Source: Hymenobacter psychrotolerans DSM 18569
Lineage (GTDB): Bacteria; Bacteroidota; Bacteroidia; Cytophagales; Hymenobacteraceae
DNA length: 64,000 nt
Direction: 5' to 3'
Assembly: GCF_900142395.1 (NCBI RefSeq)
Contig: NZ_FRAS01000023.1
Coordinates: forward strand, 1-64,000
The notes below the pieces were generated by a model. It saw only the letters and a program-made list of their open reading frames with translations. It did no database searches and was not told the DNA's origin. The position numbers and the translations under genes were made by a program. Of this stretch, positions 8,713 to 16,254 are shown piece by piece (within the stretch, counting starts at the first letter, position 1; every line of letters begins with the position of its first letter).

Positions 8713-9264
8713 ATGGCTTCTATTTTCGGGCACTGCGCGCTGGGTGCCACGCTGGGCAAGCTCCTGCTGCCCGACCGGCAGCACTGGCGCTACTGGGTGC
8801 TGGCGGCGGCCTGCGCCTTTTTGCCCGATGCCGATGTTATCGGCTTTAAATTCCACGTCCCCTACGCCAGCCTGTGGGGCCACCGGGGGCTTACTCACTC
8901 CATCGTGGCCGCGGCCCTGCTGGCAACTGCTCTGGCAGGACTGAATGGCCTGCGCCGCTCAGCCGAAGCACCAGCGGCCGGCCGGCTGTGGCTGCTGCTG
9001 TTTCTGGCTACCGCCTCCCACGGCGTGCTCGACGCCATGACCACCGGCGGCGAAGGTGTGGCCTTCTACAGTCCGTTCGACCAGCAGCGCTACTTCTTTG
9101 GGTTCCGGCCCATTCAGGTTTCGCCGATTGGGGTGAAGAAGTTTGTGGGCGAATGGGCGGCCCGGGTTCTGAAAAGTGAAGTGCTGTGGGTGGGGGTGCC
9201 GTGCGTGCTGCTGCTGGTCGGGCAGCGCCTTACGCGGCTAAGCCGTACGCTTACCCATAGCTAA
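8713..9264 (+). CDS. YdjM-like inner-membrane metal-dependent hydrolase
   Basis: A 183-residue membrane protein with the pattern of the YdjM (DUF457) family. An early His sits in FGHCALGATLGKLLLP, then comes FLPDADVIGF with the metal-type Asp-x-Asp, then LWGHRGLTHSIV, and later LATASHGVLDAMTTGG. The conserved His and Asp residues lie at the ends of hydrophobic segments (roughly 3-4 helices), as expected for a membrane-embedded hydrolase. Substrate is unknown for the family. It follows the sirtuin gene by about 60 bases on the same strand, so co-transcription is possible. Confidence 0.8.
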   Translation: MASIFGHCALGATLGKLLLPDRQHWRYWVLAAACAFLPDADVIGFKFHVPYASLWGHRGLTHSIVAAALLATALAGLNGLRRSAEAPAAGRLWLLLFLATASHGVLDAMTTGGEGVAFYSPFDQQRYFFGFRPIQVSPIGVKKFVGEWAARVLKSEVLWVGVPCVLLLVGQRLTRLSRTLTHS

Positions 9265-9347
9265 AGCTGGCGGTTCAGGACGAAATTAAATTCAGATTAA
9301 ATCGTCTTTTCTATTTTCTGCGTATGGAGGAGCCTAGCTCTCTTTCT

Positions 9348-12300
9348 ATGCATTCATTTTACCGTCGTTTGCTGCTGGCTTCGCTGGGTCTGGCAGTAAC
9401 GCAGCCTGCGCTGGCGCAAACTACTTCGGCACCCGCCCACACCGTTTACCTGTTCGGCAACACCGCTACCGCCGACCTGCCCGCGGCCCGTTGGCAGACC
9501 CTGCGCCGCACGCTGGAGCAGCAGGCGGGCTCCTTCACGCTGGTGCACCTCGGCGACATAGCGGGACCCGAGGGCTTGGGCACCAAAAAAGACTCCAGCC
9601 GGGCCGACGAAACCACCCGCGCCGACGCCCTGATTGCGCTGGTGCAGGGCCTGCCCAACGGCAAGCTCTACTTCGTGCCCGGCGACCGGGACTGGGCCAA
9701 CTCCGGCCCCGATGGCCTGAAGCGCGTACGCCGCCTGGAAAGCTACATTGAGAAGCGCCTGCCGGGCCAGAACGCCTTTGCTCCCACCGGCGGCTGCCCC
9801 GGCCCCGAGGTAATTGATGTGGCGCCCACCGTGCGCCTCGTGGCCCTCAACTCGCCCTGGTTTACGCACCCCTTCGACCGGCCCGAGGCCCCCGACACCG
9901 ACTGCAAAACCCTGACGCAGCAGGAGTTCCGGGAGCAGCTACAGGACGTATTGGACGAAACCAAAGGCCGCAACGTGCTGCTGGTCGGGCACCAGCCCGT
10001 TATCAGCAACGGCGTGTACGGCGGCAAGCAGCCGCTGAGCCGCCACCTGCTCCCGCCCGTGCTGGGCTCGGTGTACGCCGCCTACCGCCAGAACGTGGGC
10101 ACCCCGCGCGACCTGGCTAACCCGGCCTACCAAGTCTTCCGCAAGGAAATGCTGGCCACCCTGAAAGAACACCCCGGCGCTGTATACGCCGCCGCCCACG
10201 ACTACAGCCTGCAGCTCACCCGCTTCGAGGACAACTACCATTTGGTGTCGGGCTCGTTTGCCGAAAAGCAGCACGTGGGCGCCGACGGAATTTCGCAGTT
10301 CAACAAGTCGGAAGAAGGTTTTTCCAAGCTCGAATACTACACCGACGGCACCGTAAAGGCCTGTTTCTACGCCTTCGATGCAGCCGGCACGGCCACTACC
10401 GAGGCGTACAACGCGGTACTGTTTCAGTCGGCGTGCCAGGAGCCGCGCCTGCCGGGCGTACCGGTCAACAGCTTTATTCCGGAGTGCCCCGCGGCCCCGA
10501 AAGGAGTAGCTGATGTGAAACCCGACGCGCCGTTTCAGCCCACCCAGACACTGGCCGCCGGCAAGCAGTACGCTGGCTCGGGCGCTTCCCACTTCTTTCT
10601 GGGTGACTTGTACCGTACGTCCTGGACGCAGCCGGTGCAGGTGCGCACCCTCGACCTAGCCACGGAAAAAGGCGGTTTGCGGGTATTCGGGCGCGGCGGC
10701 GGCCGCCAGACTACGTCGCTCAAGCTTATTGCCGCCGACTCGTCGGAATATGTGTTCCGGTCCGTGGACAAGGACGTAACCAAGATTCTACCGCCGGAGC
10801 TGCGCAACTCGGTGGCGGCCGACGTGCTGCGCGGCATTACGCCCACGGCCCACCCCTACTCGGCGCTGGTTATCACCTCCCTGCTCGACAAAACCGACAT
10901 TCTGCACGCCCGGCCGCGCCTGTTTGTGCTGCCCGACAACAACACGCTGGGCCCCTACCGCCAGGAGTACGCCGGCCTGCTGGGCACCCTCGAGGACCGC
11001 CCCACCGACCCCAAGCCTAATCTGCCCGGCTTCGGTGGCGCCGACGACGTGCGCCGCTCGTTCAGCTTCTACCGCCAGCTCTACAAAGACCACGACAACC
11101 GCATCGACGCCGGGGCTTTTGGGCGGGCCCGCGCCTTTGATATGCTGGTGGCTGACTTTGGTAAGCACGAAGACAACTGGAAGTGGGCCGGCTTCAAGGA
11201 TGGCAAGAAAACCGTATACAAACCCATTCCGCGCGACCGGGACCAGGCCTTCACGCTCTGGAACGGCCTGCTGACTTACCTGGCCAACCGCGAATGGGCC
11301 GTGCCCAGCATTGAGGATTTTCAGAGCGAGTTTCACGACCTGAAAAGCCTGAACTGGCCCGCCAAGGACCTGGACCGGCTGCTGCTGCAAAGCCTCACGC
11401 GCGACGACTGGCAGAAAATCGGGCAGTACATGCAGGCCCGCATCACGCCCGCAGCCATCGACGAAGCCACCGCCCAACTGCCACCCGAGCTGATGCCGCT
11501 GTCTGGCAACGACCTGAACCGTAAGCTCAAATCCCGCATTCAGGCCCTACCCAAAGCCCTCGATGACTACTACCTGCTGCTGGCCAAACGCGTGGATGTG
11601 GTGGGCTCCAACAAGGCCGAGGTGTTTCAGGTGGACCGCCAGGCCGATGGCAACGTGCGCGTGCGCATGTTCGACAAAGGCAAGGACGGTGACACGCCCA
11701 ACGGCGAACCGCTCTTCGACCGTACATTCTCACCCAAGGAAACCCAGGAAGTAAGCCTCTACGGCCTCGCCGGCAAGGACGTCTTTACCGTAACTGGCAC
11801 GGCCAGAAACAGCGTGCTAATCCGCATCATCGGCGGCGACGGCAAGGACAAAATCACCGACAACTCGCGCGTCAGCGGCCTGCGCACCCTTACCAAGGTG
11901 TACGACGTGCCGGATACGGACCTGCAGCTGAGCAAGGAGTCGGACAACCGCACCTCCACTGACCCGGCCGTAAACCACTACGACCAGGAGGCCTTCCAGT
12001 ATAACGGCTACAAGCCCCGCGCCACCGTCATCTTCAACCAGAGCGACGGGCTGGGCGGCGGTGTGGGCGTGGACTTTGTGCGCCAGGGCTTCCGCAAGCC
12101 GGGCTACAAAAACCTGTACAGCTTCGATATTCAGGGCACCGCCAACGGCAACTTCCAGGTCAGCTTGGCCTCGCGCCACCGCCACGCCATCGGCCTCTGG
12201 GACATTGGCGCCCGCACCGAATACGGCAACTTCTTCCAGTTCTACAACTTCTTCGGGCTCGGCAACAATACCACCAAGAACGACGACCTCTACGACGCCA

Positions 12301-13076
12301 ACTTCTACAAAGCCCGCTACAAAGGCTACACGGCCGGTTTGTTTACGGAACGGGTGTTTTTCCAGCGCAGCCTCGTGCGGCTGGGCGGCGGCTACGAGCA
12401 CTACACCTCCAACTACGCCAGCACCAGCTACCTGGGCCAGCTGGAGCAGAACCCCGCCACCACCGACCTGCGCCCCAACACCGGCTTCCAGCGCCTGCTA
12501 GGCCTGAACGCCCTGCTCGACCTGGACTTGCGCGACCGGCAGCGCTTCGCGCAGCGCGGCGTGCGGCTGCGCGCCCAGCACGACACCTACTTCCAGCTGA
12601 ACCGCGACCAAAGCAACTTCGGCCTCACGCAGGGCTTTGCCGAGTACTACGGCACAGCCCGCCTCGGCATTCCGGTTACGCTGGTGCTGAAGGGCGGCGG
12701 CGCGAAAACCTACGGCCCCGTCGATGAAATTCCGTTCTATAAGTTTGCCTACCTGGGGCTGCGCGAAAACCTGCGCGGCTACGTTCGCAACCGGTTTACC
12801 GGCGACGCCAGCCTGTACTTCAACTCCGAGCTGCGCTTTGCGCTGGGCCGGGTGAAAAACAACTTCCTGCCGTTCTCCTACGGCGTGTTCGGGCTCTATG
12901 ACCGGGGCCGGGTGTACTACAAAGGCAGCTCGCCGGGCGGCTGGCACAGCGGCTACGGCGCGGGCTTCTACCTCGCCCCCGTCACCGAGCAGCTGGCCCT
13001 GTCGGTTTCCTATCAGCTCTCGGACGAAGAAAGCGGCCTAATCCAGTTCGGCGTCGGTTTCCGGCTTGATCAATAA
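9348..13076 (+). CDS. Metallophosphoesterase-Omp85 (BamA/D15-type) fusion outer-membrane protein
   Basis: The start at 9348 gives 1242 residues with a signal peptide (RRLLLASLGLAVTQPALAQ). Residues ~25-340 look like a calcineurin-type phosphoesterase: VHLGDIAGP, FVPGDRDWAN in place of the usual GNHD, LVGHQPV, and a late AAHDYSLQL. A middle region (~370-860) has no clear family and includes RPRLFVLPDNN and KWAGFKDGKKTVYKPIPRDR. From about 880 the protein turns into beta-strand-rich sequence ending FGVGFRLDQ, the pattern of the Omp85/D15 16-strand barrel. Similar phosphoesterase-barrel fusions occur in Bacteroidota, with role unknown. The Asn-to-Arg change in GDRD may weaken or abolish metal catalysis. 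The 3' end overlaps the convergent membrane-protein gene by 95 bases. Confidence 0.75.
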   Translation: MHSFYRRLLLASLGLAVTQPALAQTTSAPAHTVYLFGNTATADLPAARWQTLRRTLEQQAGSFTLVHLGDIAGPEGLGTKKDSSRADETTRADALIALVQGLPNGKLYFVPGDRDWANSGPDGLKRVRRLESYIEKRLPGQNAFAPTGGCPGPEVIDVAPTVRLVALNSPWFTHPFDRPEAPDTDCKTLTQQEFREQLQDVLDETKGRNVLLVGHQPVISNGVYGGKQPLSRHLLPPVLGSVYAAYRQNVGTPRDLANPAYQVFRKEMLATLKEHPGAVYAAAHDYSLQLTRFEDNYHLVSGSFAEKQHVGADGISQFNKSEEGFSKLEYYTDGTVKACFYAFDAAGTATTEAYNAVLFQSACQEPRLPGVPVNSFIPECPAAPKGVADVKPDAPFQPTQTLAAGKQYAGSGASHFFLGDLYRTSWTQPVQVRTLDLATEKGGLRVFGRGGGRQTTSLKLIAADSSEYVFRSVDKDVTKILPPELRNSVAADVLRGITPTAHPYSALVITSLLDKTDILHARPRLFVLPDNNTLGPYRQEYAGLLGTLEDRPTDPKPNLPGFGGADDVRRSFSFYRQLYKDHDNRIDAGAFGRARAFDMLVADFGKHEDNWKWAGFKDGKKTVYKPIPRDRDQAFTLWNGLLTYLANREWAVPSIEDFQSEFHDLKSLNWPAKDLDRLLLQSLTRDDWQKIGQYMQARITPAAIDEATAQLPPELMPLSGNDLNRKLKSRIQALPKALDDYYLLLAKRVDVVGSNKAEVFQVDRQADGNVRVRMFDKGKDGDTPNGEPLFDRTFSPKETQEVSLYGLAGKDVFTVTGTARNSVLIRIIGGDGKDKITDNSRVSGLRTLTKVYDVPDTDLQLSKESDNRTSTDPAVNHYDQEAFQYNGYKPRATVIFNQSDGLGGGVGVDFVRQGFRKPGYKNLYSFDIQGTANGNFQVSLASRHRHAIGLWDIGARTEYGNFFQFYNFFGLGNNTTKNDDLYDANFYKARYKGYTAGLFTERVFFQRSLVRLGGGYEHYTSNYASTSYLGQLEQNPATTDLRPNTGFQRLLGLNALLDLDLRDRQRFAQRGVRLRAQHDTYFQLNRDQSNFGLTQGFAEYYGTARLGIPVTLVLKGGGAKTYGPVDEIPFYKFAYLGLRENLRGYVRNRFTGDASLYFNSELRFALGRVKNNFLPFSYGVFGLYDRGRVYYKGSSPGGWHSGYGAGFYLAPVTEQLALSVSYQLSDEESGLIQFGVGFRLDQ

Positions 13077-13842
13077 ACCAGGGGTCGAGGTGCCACTGCC
13101 CGGCCCTGCCGGAGGGACGGGCAGTGGTATGAGCCACCGGCACCAGCAACTGCCGAAGCGCGGCCACGTGAGAAAACAGCACCAGCGGCACAATAAACGT
13201 AGGCAGCCACACGAACGGCAGGCGCAGAACGGCCACGTTGGGTTGCCCGAAGCTCATCTGCTGCCACGGCGTGGGCAGACTCAGGGCGGCCAGCACCACC
13301 ACGTTCAGCAGCAAAGCCAGCGCCCCCACGTGCCAGATCAGCAGCAGACGCCGGTCCAGGAGCTGCGTACGAAACCAGTAGGCGGCCAGCGGTGCCGTGA
13401 GGCCCGCCGCCAGGTCTAGGTTTTGGTCGGCGAAGGTCATGGTATCGGGCACGAGGGAACGCGCCGCCAGCGCATACAGGCACAGCTCCACCGGAATCCG
13501 CACGACACTCAGGCGCGTCAGATCCACCAGACTGAAGCGAGCGAGCAGGCGCCGGCCGGCACCCGTCAGCACCAGCCCCCCCAGAGCCAGCGCCGGCGGC
13601 AGCACCCCGAACAGCAGTAGCCGGGGCGGCCGGGCGTAGAGGTCGGTGTAAAAGCTGGTGTAGGCCAGCGCCCCTTGCAGCAGCAGCCACCAAAACACCA
13701 GCAGCGCCGGCGGCAGCAGCCACAGGTCGGCCCGGTAGCACAAGTGCAACAGCAGCCCAATAGCCAGCAGCAGCGTGCTTACAAAGAATGCCGCCAGCCA
13801 CAGCGGGGCCGGGGTATCGAGGTAGGTCAGATCGGAGAGCAT
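12982..13842 (-). CDS. Multi-pass membrane protein, function unknown
   Basis: From ATG 13842 the product is about 286 residues; GTG 13851 would add three. Several strongly hydrophobic segments are visible: LWLAAFFVSTLLLAIGLLL, WLLPPALLVFWWLLLQGAL, LLLFGVLPPALALGGLVL, LLLIWHVGALALLLNVVVL and FVWLPTFIVPLVLFSHVAAL. The hydrophilic C-terminal tail is rich in Arg and Pro and overlaps the 3' end of the convergent barrel gene by 95 bases. That tail may be an incidental extension of the frame. I do not recognise a family. Confidence 0.65.
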   Translation of the reverse strand: MLSDLTYLDTPAPLWLAAFFVSTLLLAIGLLLHLCYRADLWLLPPALLVFWWLLLQGALAYTSFYTDLYARPPRLLLFGVLPPALALGGLVLTGAGRRLLARFSLVDLTRLSVVRIPVELCLYALAARSLVPDTMTFADQNLDLAAGLTAPLAAYWFRTQLLDRRLLLIWHVGALALLLNVVVLAALSLPTPWQQMSFGQPNVAVLRLPFVWLPTFIVPLVLFSHVAALRQLLVPVAHTTARPSGRAGQWHLDPWFIDQAGNRRRTGLGRFLRPRADRKPTGPAAR

Positions 13843-13907
13843 CGGCAGCACAGATTAACAACTCACATAAGTTACTATATATAAATAATATACATCAATC
13901 ACTATGC

Positions 13908-13940
13908 TTTAGAATGTTTTTTAGCAAACGGCTATCTTTG
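13908..13940 (+). promoter_or_regulatory. Bacteroidota-type promoter for ppx/gppA
   Basis: TATCTTTG at 13933-13940 matches the Bacteroidota -7 consensus TAnnTTTG exactly. TTTA at 13908, 21 bases upstream, is a near match to the -33 TTTG. The segment is AT-rich, unlike its surroundings, and sits about 30 bases before the GTG start at 13970. Confidence 0.5.
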
Positions 13941-13969
13941 CCCCTCTTCCTACACAAACCCTGCTGCCC

Positions 13970-14965
13970 GTGGATTACCCGCTACTGAAGCTCGCCGCTA
14001 TTGATATCGGCTCAAACGCCGTTCGTTGTCAGATATCCGCGGTGCTTCATTACGGCGACCGGTACCGGTTGAAACGGGTGGAATACGTGCGCTACCCGTT
14101 GCGCCTGGGCGAAGACGTGTTTGCCACGGGCACCATTTCGGAGAAGAAGCAGGAGAAGTTCATCAAGTTTCTGCACGCGCTGCGGCTGCTGATGGAAGTG
14201 CACGACGTAGCTCCCAACCACTACCTGATCTGCGCTACCTCAGCCATGCGCACGGCCACCAACGGCGCGGCCGTAGCGGCCCGCATTCAGCAGGAGCTCG
14301 GCATGACCGTGCAGGTGATTGACGGGCAGGCCGAAGCTGCCTACATCAACCGTGTGATTGAGCATCTGCTCGAAGACAAAAAACACTACCTGCACATCGA
14401 CGTCGGCGGAGGCAGCACCGAGTTCAACATCTACCACGACCGGCGCAAAGTAGCCTCGCAGTCTTTCGAAATCGGCTCTATCCGGCGCATGCAGCAGGAA
14501 GAAAGCGGCCTGAAAAGCTCCGATGCGCAAAACGACCTGTGGCAGCGCATGGAGGAGTGGGTCACGGAAAACGCCCGCCGCTACCACGTCACGCGCGCCA
14601 TTGGTACCGGCGGCAACATCAACAAGCTCTACAGCCTGGCGCAGCCCCAGCTCGACAAACCGGTTACGCGCCGCCGCATTGCCACCGTCCTCGACCACCT
14701 CACCAGCATGAGCATGGACGAGCGGGTGAACCTGGCCCTGCTCAACCCCGACCGGGCCGACGTCATTGTGCCAGCCGGCCACATCTATCTTTCCGCCATG
14801 GAATGGGCCAATGTCAGCCAGATGATAGTGCCCGACATCGGCCTGAAAGACGGTATGCTGCAGACGCTCTTCGAGGACCACTTCGACGAAATTAGCCCCC
14901 GCACCGACCTCTCCCATATCACGGCCGCTCCGCCAGTGCAGGGCCGCCCAACCGGGATAGAATAG
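13970..14965 (+). CDS. Exopolyphosphatase / pppGpp phosphohydrolase (Ppx/GppA family)
   Basis: A 331-residue protein of the ASKHA-fold Ppx/GppA family. Seen are the phosphate-1 block KLAAIDIGSNAVRCQI at the N-terminus, LICATSAMRTATNG, YLHIDVGGGSTEFNIY (phosphate-2) and AIGTGGNINKLYSLA (adenosine-type block), then the catalytic region ending VPAGHIYLSAMEWA. At ~330 residues it is the short form lacking the HD-like C-terminal domain. The start is GTG, giving MDYPLLKLAAID. The family hydrolyses polyphosphate or pppGpp. ppk1 lies 1.3 kb away on the opposite strand, which makes polyphosphate the likelier substrate. Confidence 0.85.
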   Translation: MDYPLLKLAAIDIGSNAVRCQISAVLHYGDRYRLKRVEYVRYPLRLGEDVFATGTISEKKQEKFIKFLHALRLLMEVHDVAPNHYLICATSAMRTATNGAAVAARIQQELGMTVQVIDGQAEAAYINRVIEHLLEDKKHYLHIDVGGGSTEFNIYHDRRKVASQSFEIGSIRRMQQEESGLKSSDAQNDLWQRMEEWVTENARRYHVTRAIGTGGNINKLYSLAQPQLDKPVTRRRIATVLDHLTSMSMDERVNLALLNPDRADVIVPAGHIYLSAMEWANVSQMIVPDIGLKDGMLQTLFEDHFDEISPRTDLSHITAAPPVQGRPTGIE

Positions 14966-14998
14966 TTTTTGCAGTGTCTGCCGCCCGCCAATACGCAC

Positions 14999-15049
14999 TA
15001 ACGCCCCGAGGCCGGGCTGCTTCCGTAGCAGCCCGGCCTCGGGGCGTTA
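14999..15049. terminator. Bidirectional terminator hairpin, perfect 23-bp stem
   Basis: The left arm begins TAACGCCCCGAGG and the right arm is its exact complement, with a 5-base TCCGT loop. It separates the convergent ppx/gppA and T9SS cargo genes. No long T tract follows, but the stem is very stable. Confidence 0.8.
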
Positions 15050-15060
15050 CTGGCAGTCTA

Positions 15061-16053
15061 TTATTCTAGTACCAGCCGGCGGGTACTCACTCCTTCCGAC
15101 GTAGTCAGCCGGACCAGATACAGCCCGGCGGCCTGCCCTGCCAGTGGAAGCGGCAACGCATGCGAACCACTGCCCAGCGTGCCGGGTACTGCCACCGGCA
15201 CGCTGCGCCCCAGGGCATCCAGCAGCTCAACCTGCACGGTTTCGGGGCGCGGCAGGGAGAAGTGCAGCGCCGTGCGGCCGGCCGCGGGGTTGGGAGCCAG
15301 CACGAACGACTGCCCGCCCTGCGTCTTGGCCGTACTCAGCGGAGCACTCAAAAAGCTCCAGTAGGAGTTATCCAGGACCAGCGGACTGCCCGCCGTGCGC
15401 GACTCCAGCGTGGGGGAGCCGGCCACCTGCAGCGCCGTGGTGGCATTCACCTGCACGCCGGCCGTAATGTCGAGCCCGGTAGTGGCGCTGGTGCGCTGGT
15501 CCACGATGTAGATGTGGTTGGTGGTTTCTTCCAGCACAATGCTCCAATACGTAAACAGGCTGGTATTGCCGGGCTTGCTGTACGAGTTGAACTGCACCCA
15601 GTGCTGGCGGTTAGGAGCCGCCCCGAAGGTTTTGGTAATGATAAAGTCGCCGGTGGTAGCGCCCAGCCCCCACACGCACACCGATTTGTCCGGAATCTGA
15701 GGTGAAGGCAGGGCGGTATTGGTAGCACCGGGCACAGCCGTTGCACTCGTAGTGAAAGTCAGCACGCCGCTACTCGACACTTTGTAGCTCGTAACTGCCT
15801 GCCCATTGAAGTAGAACGAAAACGGAATACCGGCCGACTGCGACCATACCGGTGTGCTGAATGAGGCGGTGGAGCCCGCAAAAAGCGTGGCCCAGCCGGT
15901 CAGCACGCCCCCATCTACCGGATACTCCTCGTCCTCATTCAGAGCCCCCGGATTGCGGCCGGCATTCAGGGAAGACACCTGCGTGTACTGGGCCAGTGCT
16001 GGCGTTGCGACGAAAGCCAGCCCCAGGCTGGCAACAAGTAGGAGTTTTTTCAT
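15061..16053 (-). CDS. Secreted protein with type IX (Por) C-terminal sorting domain
   Basis: A 330-residue protein with a signal peptide (MKKLLLVASLGLAFVATPAL, cleavage near ALAQ). The middle is beta-rich and of unknown family, including YWSIVLEETTNHIYIVDQR, which resembles Bacteroidota extracellular domains of the fn3/sandwich type. The last ~75 residues are a T9SS type A domain: FVLAPNPAAGRTALHFSLP, VELLDALGRSV, then AGLYLVRLTTSEGVSTRRL. It is therefore exported to the cell surface or released via T9SS. It stands alone between the convergent ppx/gppA and the co-directional ppk1. No link to polyphosphate is evident from its sequence. Confidence 0.8.
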   Translation of the reverse strand: MKKLLLVASLGLAFVATPALAQYTQVSSLNAGRNPGALNEDEEYPVDGGVLTGWATLFAGSTASFSTPVWSQSAGIPFSFYFNGQAVTSYKVSSSGVLTFTTSATAVPGATNTALPSPQIPDKSVCVWGLGATTGDFIITKTFGAAPNRQHWVQFNSYSKPGNTSLFTYWSIVLEETTNHIYIVDQRTSATTGLDITAGVQVNATTALQVAGSPTLESRTAGSPLVLDNSYWSFLSAPLSTAKTQGGQSFVLAPNPAAGRTALHFSLPRPETVQVELLDALGRSVPVAVPGTLGSGSHALPLPLAGQAAGLYLVRLTTSEGVSTRRLVLE

Positions 16054-16204
16054 AGAAACGCGAATAGCAGGAGAAGCTGAACCAACAGGAAAGCACGGCC
16101 CTACAAGTAGGCGGCCCGAAGCTAAAGCAATTTCTTAGATCTTCCCAATATTTAGTAGCATTCCTCCGATTCTACTGTACTTCTCCCCTACTACTACAAA
16201 GTGA

Positions 16205-16247
16205 CCAGCGCCCGAGTGCCCTCGCAGGACAAAGCACCGGGCGCTGG
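16205..16247 (-). terminator. Possible terminator hairpin after ppk1
   Basis: The arms CCAGCGCCCG (16205-16214) and CGGGCGCTGG (16238-16247) are exact complements separated by 23 bases, immediately beyond the ppk1 stop. Only a short T run follows on the minus strand, so intrinsic termination is uncertain. Confidence 0.5.
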
Positions 16248-16254
16248 CCAAACC

